Shown piece after piece: positions 34,920 to 42,149 of a stretch of 64,000 nt of DNA (its first letter is position 1; every line of letters begins with the position of its first letter). The position numbers were made by a program, and so were the translations under genes. This stretch comes from Clostridiales bacterium (GTDB lineage: Bacteria; Bacillota; Clostridia; Saccharofermentanales; DTU023): the NCBI GenBank assembly GCA_028724525.1, contig JAQYCV010000019.1, positions 1-64,000 on the forward strand. The letters run 5' to 3'. The notes beneath the pieces are model-generated. The model saw nothing but the letters and a program-made list of their open reading frames with translations, did not search any database and was not told the DNA's origin.

Positions 34920-35903
34920 ATGTGGCACGATAAGCAAGAGATGCCAAAAGTTCAGCCAGACTCTCCCATGAAGCAGATGGCCCGCCAGCTCTTAGCTTCA
35001 GATAGCCAGGAGAATACCCGACCACAGCCCCTCATTCGCCGGGTTAGCTTGTCTGAGCGTTTTAGCCAGGACCAGGAACCGGGTTCCACACAAAAAACAA
35101 TCCCCAGTTCAGATCTCATCCAAAAGCCCAGGCCTCAACAGAGTTCAGGCCTAGTGCAGAAGCAAGACAAAACACCAAGGCCTCAGCAGAGACTGGCGCG
35201 CAAGCCTGCCCATAGGCTACTAGCGCCAAAGCCCCGGCCAGGACGTTTTGCCAGCCTGCAAGAGGCCTTGGCTTATGCCCGCGACTCCTTCCCCCTGCCC
35301 AGGGAAATACAGATGAAGCAGGAGGTCCCCCGCCAGGCCTGGCTACTCAACCAGATCCAGGCTTGCCATGACGAAGGCGATCTTCGGTGCTTAGCCTATA
35401 GCCTATCTAGCCAGGATCTGGCTAATCTTTTCCCTTGTTTGGCTGAGCTAAAAACAGGGAGTGTCATCGACAAGTTACTCCGCCTGATCGCCCTCCGGGC
35501 TAGTAAATACCTCTACTTCCAAGGTTGGATAAGCTTGCAATACACCTATCCCCGCTCAACTGTACAGAAGGGTCTGACGGTGCTTTGTGAAATTTTGGAA
35601 GACAAAAACGCCCACGCTTATCAACTCGAAAGACTTAACTTTCAGAGTCTGCCCTTAGGCCTAGACCGCTTTGATTGGCAGTCGGTCCATCTCATATCCG
35701 AAATCAGCCTGCCCAATACCAGACACTTCATGTCTTCCATCATCAAGTACTTACGAGATTCTGGCCTATCAGGCGAAGAGTTCTTCCAAAAGTATGGTAT
35801 TTATCGAGATTTGGCCTTAGGCCAGGCTATTATCGGCCAGTGGGAGATGGCGGTCTTTGAGTCTAATCTTCATAACAACCATCCCCTACACAATTTGTTC
35901 TAA
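34920..35903 (+). CDS. Uncharacterised protein with a disordered basic N-terminus, partner of the ZorA-like gene
   Basis: This 327-residue protein is of no family I can name. The first 110 residues are rich in Gln, Pro, Arg and Lys, and contain a repeated PRPQQ block, so they are probably disordered. The rest is helical and well folded in appearance, with YLYFQGWISLQYTYPRSTV and a Leu-rich region. It has no signal peptide or membrane helix. Its position 8 bases after the ZorA-like gene suggests a joint function. The general appearance recalls the helical EH-signature proteins found beside ZorA, but I cannot assign the defining Glu and His, so this is only a suggestion. No good ribosome binding site is visible for the first ATG, so translation may be coupled to the upstream gene. 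ATGs at 34941 and 34968 are alternatives. Confidence 0.55.
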   Translation: MWHDKQEMPKVQPDSPMKQMARQLLASDSQENTRPQPLIRRVSLSERFSQDQEPGSTQKTIPSSDLIQKPRPQQSSGLVQKQDKTPRPQQRLARKPAHRLLAPKPRPGRFASLQEALAYARDSFPLPREIQMKQEVPRQAWLLNQIQACHDEGDLRCLAYSLSSQDLANLFPCLAELKTGSVIDKLLRLIALRASKYLYFQGWISLQYTYPRSTVQKGLTVLCEILEDKNAHAYQLERLNFQSLPLGLDRFDWQSVHLISEISLPNTRHFMSSIIKYLRDSGLSGEEFFQKYGIYRDLALGQAIIGQWEMAVFESNLHNNHPLHNLF

Positions 35904-35986
35904 ACGCTTATTAAAGTTCTGGCATAATTATAAGCAGATCCTATGACGGCTGGTGATTGAAACCTGCTTGGAAACGGAGGCTATTT

Positions 35987-37312
35987 ATGCCAGAACTTGA
36001 ACGTGCTAAGGATAATTTATCCAAGGCGGTATCTTTCCCGACGATCTCTCACTATCAGCTGGAGGATATGGACCTCAAGGTCTTTTCCGCCTTTGAGGAT
36101 TTCCTCCTAGAAGCCTATCCCCTGGTCCATGAACATTTAACGAAGACCATCGTAAATGACCATGGCTTGGTCTTTTTTTGGCCCGGTCAGGAGCAAGCCC
36201 TCAAGCCTTACCTTTTAACCGCCCACTATGATGTGGTACCCGTTCTGGAGGAAGGCTGGCCCCACCCTCCTTTTTCTGGCTTTCAGGACCAAGATAAGAT
36301 CTGGGGCCGGGGTACCCTAGATGATAAAAGTTCCCTGATTGCGATTTTAGAAAGTGTAGAAACTTTGCTGGCAGAAGGTTTTACACCCCCACGGGACGTG
36401 TATTTGGCCTTTGGCTTTGATGAAGAGTGCAATGGCTACCATGGCGCTGCCCAGATTGCCCAATATTTCAAAGACCACAATATTCACTTTGCCTGCGTTC
36501 TTGACGAAGGGGGAGCCGTTACAGATGGGTCATCTGTAGGAATCAGCCGGCCGGTAGCTGTTATTGGACTGGCTGAAAAAGGCAACTCTTCCTTCCGCTT
36601 TAGCTTTAAGGGCGAAGAAGGCCATTCCTCTACTCCGCCTGCTCATACAGCCTTGGGAAAAATGGCGGCCTTTATTCATGATGTCGAGAGCCATCCTCAA
36701 GCCTACCGTTTGACGCCCTTGGTGGAAGAAATGTTGAAAAGTTTAGCAACAGAAATGTCTGGTCCAGCATCTTTTGCTACCAGCCGTCCCCAGCTTTTTG
36801 CCCCCTTGCTTAAAAAGATTTTAGCCAAGAATCCTCAAACACAGGCTATGCTGAGAACGACGGTAGCTTTTACTATGGCCGACTGCGGGCAAGCACCCAA
36901 TGTCCTGCCTTTAGAGGCTAGCTGTGTAGCCAATGTGCGTATCTTGCAGGGGGATAGCTTGGACACGATCTGCGAATGGTTTAAGAGCCTGGGCCACGAT
37001 TTTAGCCTTGAAGTTTTAGCGGGTGAGAATCCCACCAAGGCCTCCTCTGTTGATGGCCAGGCCTACCAGCACTTGACTTCAACAATCAGGCAAGTTTTTC
37101 CTGAGGCCCTCGCCCTCCCTTACCTCATGACAGGCGGGACAGACTGCCGTCACTATGAAGCGGTATCGGAAGCGAGTTATCGCTTCATGCCTGCCTACCT
37201 GACGGGGACAGAACTGAAGCTCATGCATGGCACCGGTGAGTTTCTTTCCTACGACAATCTGGAAAATATGCTTAAGTTCTACGAAAGTTTCCTGCGCCAT
37301 TTGCCGGCCTAA
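35987..37312 (+). CDS. M20 family metallopeptidase (carboxypeptidase S / PM20D1-like)
   Basis: This 441-residue enzyme has the M20 dizinc site: LLTAHYDVVPV (first metal His), WGRGTLDDKSS (bridging Asp), GFDEECNGYHGA (catalytic and metal Glu) and a C-terminal GTDCRHY region. A lid/dimerisation domain contains GEEGHSSTPPAHT. This branch resembles carboxypeptidase S, which hydrolyses peptides or N-acyl amino acids. No signal peptide is present, so it acts in the cytoplasm. The start at 35987 is preceded by GGAGG. Two membrane protein genes follow at once (21- and 12-base gaps), suggesting that a substrate is imported by them and cleaved here. Confidence 0.88.
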   Translation: MPELERAKDNLSKAVSFPTISHYQLEDMDLKVFSAFEDFLLEAYPLVHEHLTKTIVNDHGLVFFWPGQEQALKPYLLTAHYDVVPVLEEGWPHPPFSGFQDQDKIWGRGTLDDKSSLIAILESVETLLAEGFTPPRDVYLAFGFDEECNGYHGAAQIAQYFKDHNIHFACVLDEGGAVTDGSSVGISRPVAVIGLAEKGNSSFRFSFKGEEGHSSTPPAHTALGKMAAFIHDVESHPQAYRLTPLVEEMLKSLATEMSGPASFATSRPQLFAPLLKKILAKNPQTQAMLRTTVAFTMADCGQAPNVLPLEASCVANVRILQGDSLDTICEWFKSLGHDFSLEVLAGENPTKASSVDGQAYQHLTSTIRQVFPEALALPYLMTGGTDCRHYEAVSEASYRFMPAYLTGTELKLMHGTGEFLSYDNLENMLKFYESFLRHLPA

Positions 37313-37333
37313 AAATACTCTAGGAGGTAACTT

Positions 37334-38065
37334 ATGGATTTTAATGTTAATCATCCCCTATTCTTTGCCCTGGCTGGATTAGTCATTATTTTTGTCCTGG
37401 GACAATCGATTTTCTTTTTGATCAAGGCCTATCAAGAAGCCAGGCGCCTGGGCCTAGCTAGCAAGGTCCTGCGCAAAGTCATGGCGGGGTCTGCCATCTT
37501 CTCTGTCGCCCCCGCCGTTGCGATTTTGCTGGGCCTAGTCACCCTGTCCAAGTTCCTAGGCTTGCCCCTCCCCTGGATGCGGCTGTCTGTATTAGGCGCT
37601 CTGACCTATGAACTGCCAGCCGCGACTTCTGCGGCCAAGGCCATGGACATTCCCCTCAACCAAACCGTCACCGATCCCCAGGTCTATGCCACCATTACTT
37701 GGGTCATGACCCTCGGTATCCTGTCCGGGATTCTGGTTATTCTCTTTTTCCAAAAGAAGATGGAGCAGGGCCTGGATAAGGTCAAAAATAAGGACCAAAA
37801 ATGGAGCCAGATTATGATGGATTCGCTCTTTCTAGGCATGATCGCTGCCTTCATGGGTATGGTCTTTTCTGATATCCGGTCCGGGCTTGTAGGTTGGATA
37901 CCCGTATTTGTCATGGCCTTCTCTGCCCTAGTTATGATGGTCATAGGCCTCATGGTCAAAAAGCTCAAATGGACCTGGCTGGAAAACTATGCCATGCCCT
38001 TATCTATGTTATCTGCTATGGCTTTTGCGATCCCCCTCACTTCCTGGATTACGGGAAATCACTAA
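37334..38065 (+). CDS. DUF5058 family membrane protein
   Basis: This 243-residue protein has about six hydrophobic helices. It shows the features I associate with DUF5058: the N-terminal HPLFFALAGLVIIFVLGQS helix, the cytoplasmic KVLRKVMAGSAIFSVAPA stretch, and LGALTYELPAATSAAKAM. The function of the family is not established. It is encoded between an M20 peptidase and a second membrane protein with small spacings, so it is probably one half of a two-component transporter. AGGAGG precedes the ATG. Confidence 0.75.
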   Translation: MDFNVNHPLFFALAGLVIIFVLGQSIFFLIKAYQEARRLGLASKVLRKVMAGSAIFSVAPAVAILLGLVTLSKFLGLPLPWMRLSVLGALTYELPAATSAAKAMDIPLNQTVTDPQVYATITWVMTLGILSGILVILFFQKKMEQGLDKVKNKDQKWSQIMMDSLFLGMIAAFMGMVFSDIRSGLVGWIPVFVMAFSALVMMVIGLMVKKLKWTWLENYAMPLSMLSAMAFAIPLTSWITGNH

Positions 38066-38077
38066 AGGAGTTAAGTC

Positions 38078-38752
38078 ATGACTAAATTACAAGCAACACA
38101 AAATTATCGCGACCGGGTACACGTCTGGGGCAGAGTCTCCCTTGCCCTAGCCTTGATCATGTTTATTTCCTACCCTTTGGTTTTATGTATCCACTTTGAT
38201 GCTTGGCCGGGCTGGTGGCCCGTCTTTAAGGGGCTCCTGGGTGTAGCGCCCATTTACTGGACAGTTGGCGTTATCGAGGCCTTGACCTTTGGCCCTATGC
38301 TGGGTTCAGGCGGGGCCTATCTGGGCTTTGTCACCGGTAATCTGACCGCCATGAAGGTACCTGCGGCCATCCGGGCCCAGCAGGTCAGTAAAACAGAAGC
38401 CAACACACCCGAAGGAGAAGTCATTGCCACCATCGCCATAGCGATCAGTTCCATCGTGACAACGCTCATCCTTCTAATCGGCATGCTCTTACTCACCCAA
38501 TTACAACCTGTTTTGGAGTCTCCCCTACTAGCACCTGCCTTTGACAATATCCTACCGGCTCTTTTCGGAGGACTGGGTGTCGTTTTTATTGCCAAGGCAT
38601 GGAAAATTGCCCTGGCACCCATCGCCATCATGCTTGCGGTCTTCCTGCTCTTCCCCCAGTTGGCTGGGGCTGTAAGCGTCCTGGTGCCGGTGTCTGCCCT
38701 CATCACTTTAGGGTTTTCACGCATCCTCTATAAAAAAGGCTATTTAGATTAG
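38078..38752 (+). CDS. Second membrane protein of the DUF5058 pair
   Basis: This 224-residue protein has about five hydrophobic helices. Notable conserved-looking segments are the Gly-rich GPMLGSGGAYLGFVTGNLTAMKVPAA loop and EGEVIATIAIAISSIVTT. It is encoded 12 bases after the DUF5058 gene, with AAAGGAG before its ATG, and ends at a strong terminator, which closes the three-gene unit. I infer a heteromeric transporter with its upstream neighbour. No binding protein or ATPase is nearby, so it would be a secondary carrier. Confidence 0.7.
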   Translation: MTKLQATQNYRDRVHVWGRVSLALALIMFISYPLVLCIHFDAWPGWWPVFKGLLGVAPIYWTVGVIEALTFGPMLGSGGAYLGFVTGNLTAMKVPAAIRAQQVSKTEANTPEGEVIATIAIAISSIVTTLILLIGMLLLTQLQPVLESPLLAPAFDNILPALFGGLGVVFIAKAWKIALAPIAIMLAVFLLFPQLAGAVSVLVPVSALITLGFSRILYKKGYLD

Positions 38753-38779
38753 GTCTAAAGCTGAAAGACAGCCTCAAAA

Positions 38780-38823
38780 AGGCCAGCTCCTGAAAAAGTC
38801 AGGGCTGGCCTCTTTACTTTTCT
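38780..38823 (+). terminator. Rho-independent terminator after the M20/DUF5058 unit
   Basis: AGGCCAGC pairs with GCTGGCCT, extended inward by CCTG/CAGG with one bulged base, around an AAAAAGT loop. The stem is followed by CTTTACTTTTCT. It lies 27 bases after the last stop codon. Confidence 0.85.
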
Positions 38824-38856
38824 AAAAGATAGAAACTTGACAGATTGTAACAAAAC

Positions 38857-40527
38857 TTAGCTCTTATTATCCCGTAGGTACTGGAGAAGTTTAGGCATTA
38901 CCTGGTTTTTGCGTGACACCACTCCTGCTTGAAAGGTATGGGCTTCTCCCGGCTTGTTGGGAAAAATCATTTCAATGATATGTTTGCCGGGTCCCCCCGC
39001 GTAAAAAATGGAACCCGAGTCCCGGGCAGAGGTAAACATCATGGCCCAGAGATAAGCACCTTCCTTGGCGGCCTCCTCTTCCAATTTTTCCTCCATATGC
39101 CCAGTAATAGAGTTGGCCTCGTTCAAGCGGTACATGGTGTGCTGGGAAATCAGGACCTTGGTCTCACCGACCTGATACTCCTTGATATCGTTGCGGATGA
39201 GTTTGTCCAGGTCTTCTAAAAGTTTTTGCGAAGAAGCAGCAAAAATATCCCCGGCGAGTTCTGCGGGATCTAGGCTCGTAAACTCTGCCCAGTGCTTGGC
39301 CAGGCGGACATCTTGGGCCGTCGTCGTGGGCGATTTAAAGTTCAAGGTATCGGCAATGATAGCAGCCAGCAAAAGCCCCGCGATATCCTGGTCCGGCTCA
39401 ATACCCTGTTCCAGGAACATTTCGCTGATAATCGTAGCAGTAGCCCCGACAGGCTCATTGCGGACATAAATAGGATTGTCTGATGTAAGATCGCCCAGGC
39501 GGTGGTGGTCAATAATTTCAACGATTTCTCCCCGGTCGATATGGGGAACAGACTGCTGGGAATCATTGTGGTCTACCAAGATAAAACGGCGGCGAGGAGC
39601 ATTGAGGACCCGATAGCGGGAGGTCAGACCCAGGACCCGGTTTTCTTCATCCACGACCGGATAGGCCCGGTGCCGGCTCTGCAGCATTTTGGCCCGGACA
39701 TCATCGACAAATTCCGCATTATTAAAGGCAACCATATCCTTTTCCATGACGGCAGAAACTGGAATGGCATAGTAAATAAAGCGTGATGTATTCATAGCCC
39801 CATGGCCGGAGAGAATCAAGGCGCAATGCTTGTCTCTCGCCTCTTGCATCACCATGGGAGCAATTTCCTTGGTCCAGACTAAGACCAGGGCAGCCGCGCC
39901 CTTGCGAATGGCTTCGAGCTGGGCATTGGTATCATTGCCCAGGATCACAATCCGGTCTGCCAGGTCATAAAACTTCAGATTATTGGCAGAAAGGGCAATG
40001 ATGGATACCTTGCCGTTATGGTTAGTTTTCTCTGGGGCATAAATGAGCTTGCCGTCAATCGCCTTGACAATATTTTCTATCGGGGTATCCCCCAAGAGAT
40101 CAATTGTTCTGTCTGTATCTAGGAGCAGGACCTTGCTCAAGGAGGAGTTCGTGACCATTCCTAAGAGCCGGCCCTTGGGATCCTGGACGGTAAAGACCTT
40201 CTGGTCACCGTCCGCATACTTCTCTACCACGGTCCGTAAAATGTCGTCCGGACTGACCGCATTGCCATCATCGATCTCTGTTTCATCAATCTGCGACCGC
40301 GCATCCGTGATTAAGAGGGGGTCCGCTTGATTAAAACGTTCAAGGAGATAGGCCGATTCAGGCGTCAGTTCGCCCAAGCGGCAGGGCACAATGTTCGCTC
40401 CCTGCTTATGACGTAGGTGGGCATAAGCAATAGCGGAAACGATGCTGTCTGTATCCGGATGGCGGTGGCCTGTCACATAAGCCACTCCCCCGCCCTTAGC
40501 GCCTAGGAGTAAGTGATCACAAGACAT
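38857..40527 (-). CDS. ppaC: Manganese-dependent inorganic pyrophosphatase with regulatory CBS-DRTGG-CBS insert
   Basis: This 556-residue family II pyrophosphatase has the DHH motif region YVTGHRHPDTDS near the N-terminus and IIDHHRLGDL in the middle. PVGATATIISEM and the C-terminal DHHA2 domain follow. Between the first two motifs lie two CBS domains split by a DRTGG domain, the arrangement that binds adenine nucleotides and regulates activity in clostridial CBS pyrophosphatases. It hydrolyses pyrophosphate made by biosynthesis, including by GlgC. The first ATG follows GAAGGGA; the domain proper would begin about 14 residues later. It is convergent with the preceding plus-strand unit. Confidence 0.92.
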   Translation of the reverse strand: MSCDHLLLGAKGGGVAYVTGHRHPDTDSIVSAIAYAHLRHKQGANIVPCRLGELTPESAYLLERFNQADPLLITDARSQIDETEIDDGNAVSPDDILRTVVEKYADGDQKVFTVQDPKGRLLGMVTNSSLSKVLLLDTDRTIDLLGDTPIENIVKAIDGKLIYAPEKTNHNGKVSIIALSANNLKFYDLADRIVILGNDTNAQLEAIRKGAAALVLVWTKEIAPMVMQEARDKHCALILSGHGAMNTSRFIYYAIPVSAVMEKDMVAFNNAEFVDDVRAKMLQSRHRAYPVVDEENRVLGLTSRYRVLNAPRRRFILVDHNDSQQSVPHIDRGEIVEIIDHHRLGDLTSDNPIYVRNEPVGATATIISEMFLEQGIEPDQDIAGLLLAAIIADTLNFKSPTTTAQDVRLAKHWAEFTSLDPAELAGDIFAASSQKLLEDLDKLIRNDIKEYQVGETKVLISQHTMYRLNEANSITGHMEEKLEEEAAKEGAYLWAMMFTSARDSGSIFYAGGPGKHIIEMIFPNKPGEAHTFQAGVVSRKNQVMPKLLQYLRDNKS

Positions 40528-40624
40528 AGAAAGTCCCTTCTACATTCCGTTATAGGTTATTGATGACTAGATTGTAGCGCAAATCAACGGATCCTTCAGA
40601 AGGGCTAATTGGATACCAGACAAA

Positions 40625-40799
40625 TTTGCAAGTAATGGATGGCTGTTAGCGACTAAACCACCCATTACTTGCAGAATTGCCCTGTCTGCCCTCCCACTAG
40701 TTGCAAACTTGCATAGTGCCCCACCCATTAGTTGCAATAATGCCGGAGAATCCGGAAATCCGAAGTAATATAGACCTCTGGCCGCCCACTACTTACAAA
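40625..40799. repeat. Five copies of a ~22-bp motif in an intergenic region
   Basis: The consensus is roughly TTTGCAAsTArTGGGyGGscca. One copy is on the plus strand (40625-40645). Four are on the minus strand, at 40657-40675, 40686-40707, 40716-40738 and 40778-40799. The first two form an inverted pair (GCAAGTAATGG/CCATTACTTGC, 40628-40672). The four same-strand copies start 32, 31 and 61 bases apart, close to a 31-base (three helical turns) period with one position vacant. They lie in the 774-bp gap between ppaC and the 41302 gene, which holds no protein gene. A multi-site operator or remnant of a small repeat element is possible. Confidence 0.7.
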
Positions 40800-40904
40800 T
40801 ATGTACGTCCATGGAGACCACCATAGTCAAGTCCTCAATAGTGTGTAAATTTGTAATTGCCTTTCTTTAAGTTTTTCTTAGGCTACTTTTGCTAGGCGAC
40901 ACTG

Positions 40905-40924
40905 TTGGTGGGCAAGTCCACCAA
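40905..40924. repeat. Perfect hairpin between the two repeat clusters
   Basis: TTGGTGG and CCACCAA form a perfect 7-bp inverted repeat around GCAAGT. The loop matches the GGCAAGT core found in both copies of the adjacent ~69-bp repeat. No U-tract follows on either strand, so it is not a standard terminator. Confidence 0.55.
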
Positions 40925-40936
40925 ATTGGGGGTTTA

Positions 40937-41078
40937 CCAACCTTTTTGAGCCGGCAAGTGCTTAGAAAAAGTACATAATGGTTGGCAGATCAGCTAAATC
41001 AAGGCTTTGCCAATCTTTTTTGAGTCGGCAAGTGCTTAGAGAAGGCACATAATGGTTGGCAAATCAGCTAAATTAAGG
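40937..41078. repeat. Two tandem copies of a ~69-bp repeat
   Basis: Copy one is 40937-41004 and copy two 41010-41078 (period 73). Shared blocks include CGGCAAGTGCTTAGA and ACATAATGGTTGGC, and both end in CAGCTAAAT followed by AAGG. Substitutions are scattered, with one single-base insertion. Each copy contains a CCAACC- or CCAATC-type start that can pair with an internal GGTTGG. No open reading frame of note runs through the copies. They end just before the tRNA-Ser terminator. The function is unknown. Confidence 0.8.
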
Positions 41079-41092
41079 GGTGGTAAGAAAGA

Positions 41093-41121
41093 AAGCCCTG
41101 GTCACTAGTGGCTCAGGGCTT
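41093..41121 (-). terminator. Rho-independent terminator of tRNA-Ser
   Basis: On the minus strand AAGCCCTG pairs with CAGGGCTT around a 13-base loop and is followed by TCTTTCTTACC. It lies 12 bases after the 3' end of the tRNA. The plus-strand tail TTTTCTG could also work weakly. Confidence 0.75.
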
Positions 41122-41133
41122 TTCTGATCATTC

Positions 41134-41224
41134 TGGCGGAGAAGGGGGGATTCGAACCCCCGTATCGGTAAACCGATAAACTGATTTCGAGTCAGTCCCG
41201 TTACGGCCACTTCGGTACTTCTCC
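41134..41224 (-). tRNA. tRNA-Ser (anticodon CGA)
   Basis: On the minus strand the acceptor stem is GGAGAAG/CTTCTCC and the anticodon stem-loop is ACTGA-CTCGAAA-TCAGT, giving anticodon CGA for the codon UCG. The long variable arm (TTATCGG...CCGATA) is the serine hallmark. The T-loop is GTTCGAATC. The 3' CCA is encoded (41136-41134). It has its own promoter and terminator, so it is a single-gene transcription unit. Confidence 0.97.
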
Positions 41225-41258
41225 AAAGCAAAATTTGCTACACTTGTTTTGCCCAAAA

Positions 41259-41287
41259 ATTATATAGGACACCATGATTTCCTGCAA
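41259..41287 (-). promoter_or_regulatory. Promoter of tRNA-Ser
   Basis: The minus strand has TTGCAG, a 17-base spacer and TATAAT, located about 35 bases before the tRNA 5' end. Confidence 0.7.
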
Positions 41288-41301
41288 GAATGGAGAAGCT
41301 T

Positions 41302-42036
41302 ATGGACCGTATCAAGATTGCTGTACCGACTTATGTATATGAAACGACCAACTACCTGGGTGAGTCTTCCTATCCTTTGCTGAGAATTAGCCAGGACTAT
41401 CCCCGATCTTTAGCCGCAGCGGGAGCCTCCCCCTTTATGATTGCTCAAAATCTCGACTCCGATTTGCTGGCATACCAGATGAGCCTGATGGATGCCCTAG
41501 TCATCCCAGGGGGAGATGATCTGGACCCCTCCTACTATCACGAAGAACCTAACTACACGGCCGAGTTCAAGCCCTTGAGAGATACCTTTGAATGGCAGCT
41601 TCTGGATATCGCTGTCCAACAGGGCAAGCCTATCCTGGGTATCTGCCGGGGCTTGCAGATCTTAAATGTCTATTTTGGCGGTAGCCTTTACCAGGATATC
41701 AAGGCACAAGGCGCCAGTCAGGTCAAGCACTGCCAGGACAATGCAATCCGCTATCCTTGGCACAGCGTGGACATTGTCCCTGCTAGCCATGTCCACCAGG
41801 CCTTGGGCGTGACCGAGACCAGGGTTAACAGCCTCCATCACCAGGCTGTAAAAGACCTGGCACCGGGCTTTGCGATTACCGCCCGGGCCAAGGACGGGGT
41901 AGTCGAGGCCATTGAGAGTACGAGCGGCCCCCTCCGCTGGGGCATCCAATGGCATCCAGAAATGCTGAGCCTCCAATCTCCAGAAGGTCAGGCTATCTTT
42001 AACCACTTCCTGGACCAGGTCAAAGCTGGTTTATAG
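41302..42036 (+). CDS. Class I glutamine amidotransferase-type hydrolase (gamma-glutamyl-GABA hydrolase / PuuD-like, peptidase C26)
   Basis: This 244-residue protein has the catalytic triad of the family: the nucleophile Cys in PILGICRGLQILNVYFGG, and His/Glu in GIQWHPEM. It also has the family's NSLHHQAVKDLAPGF loop and VIPGGDDLDPSYY. PuuD-type enzymes hydrolyse gamma-glutamyl amides such as gamma-glutamyl-GABA. The substrate here is unknown since no polyamine genes are nearby. The start at 41302 has GGAG eight bases upstream; an ATG four codons earlier has none. It is a single-gene unit ended by a strong bidirectional terminator. Confidence 0.85.
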   Translation: MDRIKIAVPTYVYETTNYLGESSYPLLRISQDYPRSLAAAGASPFMIAQNLDSDLLAYQMSLMDALVIPGGDDLDPSYYHEEPNYTAEFKPLRDTFEWQLLDIAVQQGKPILGICRGLQILNVYFGGSLYQDIKAQGASQVKHCQDNAIRYPWHSVDIVPASHVHQALGVTETRVNSLHHQAVKDLAPGFAITARAKDGVVEAIESTSGPLRWGIQWHPEMLSLQSPEGQAIFNHFLDQVKAGL

Positions 42037-42078
42037 TTTCAAAAAGTTTATGATATGTGAAGAATATCTCGAAATGCC

Positions 42079-42113
42079 AAAAGAGGGTGCCTCCTGTTGA
42101 GACACCCTCTTTT
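42079..42113. terminator. Bidirectional terminator between the convergent hydrolase and MFS genes
   Basis: AAAAGAGGGTG pairs with CACCCTCTTTT (11 bp) around a 13-base loop. The A-rich side on one strand gives the U-tract on the other, so it serves both the plus-strand hydrolase gene and the minus-strand MFS gene. Confidence 0.9.
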
Positions 42114-42149
42114 CTTGTGTTGAAGAGTGAGATCCTAATGCGGACCAAA

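Noticed and set aside
40625-41078. A CRISPR array in the repeat-rich intergenic region
   Set aside because: Repeats are imperfect, occur on both strands, and the intervals between the 22-bp copies are too short and partly similar to each other. No cas gene is present.
41302-42036. The 41.3 kb class I amidotransferase as an external glutaminase for the Cys-less CTP synthase
   Set aside because: Its motifs are those of the PuuD/peptidase C26 group, it is 8 kb away in its own transcription unit, and nothing in the sequence links it to PyrG.
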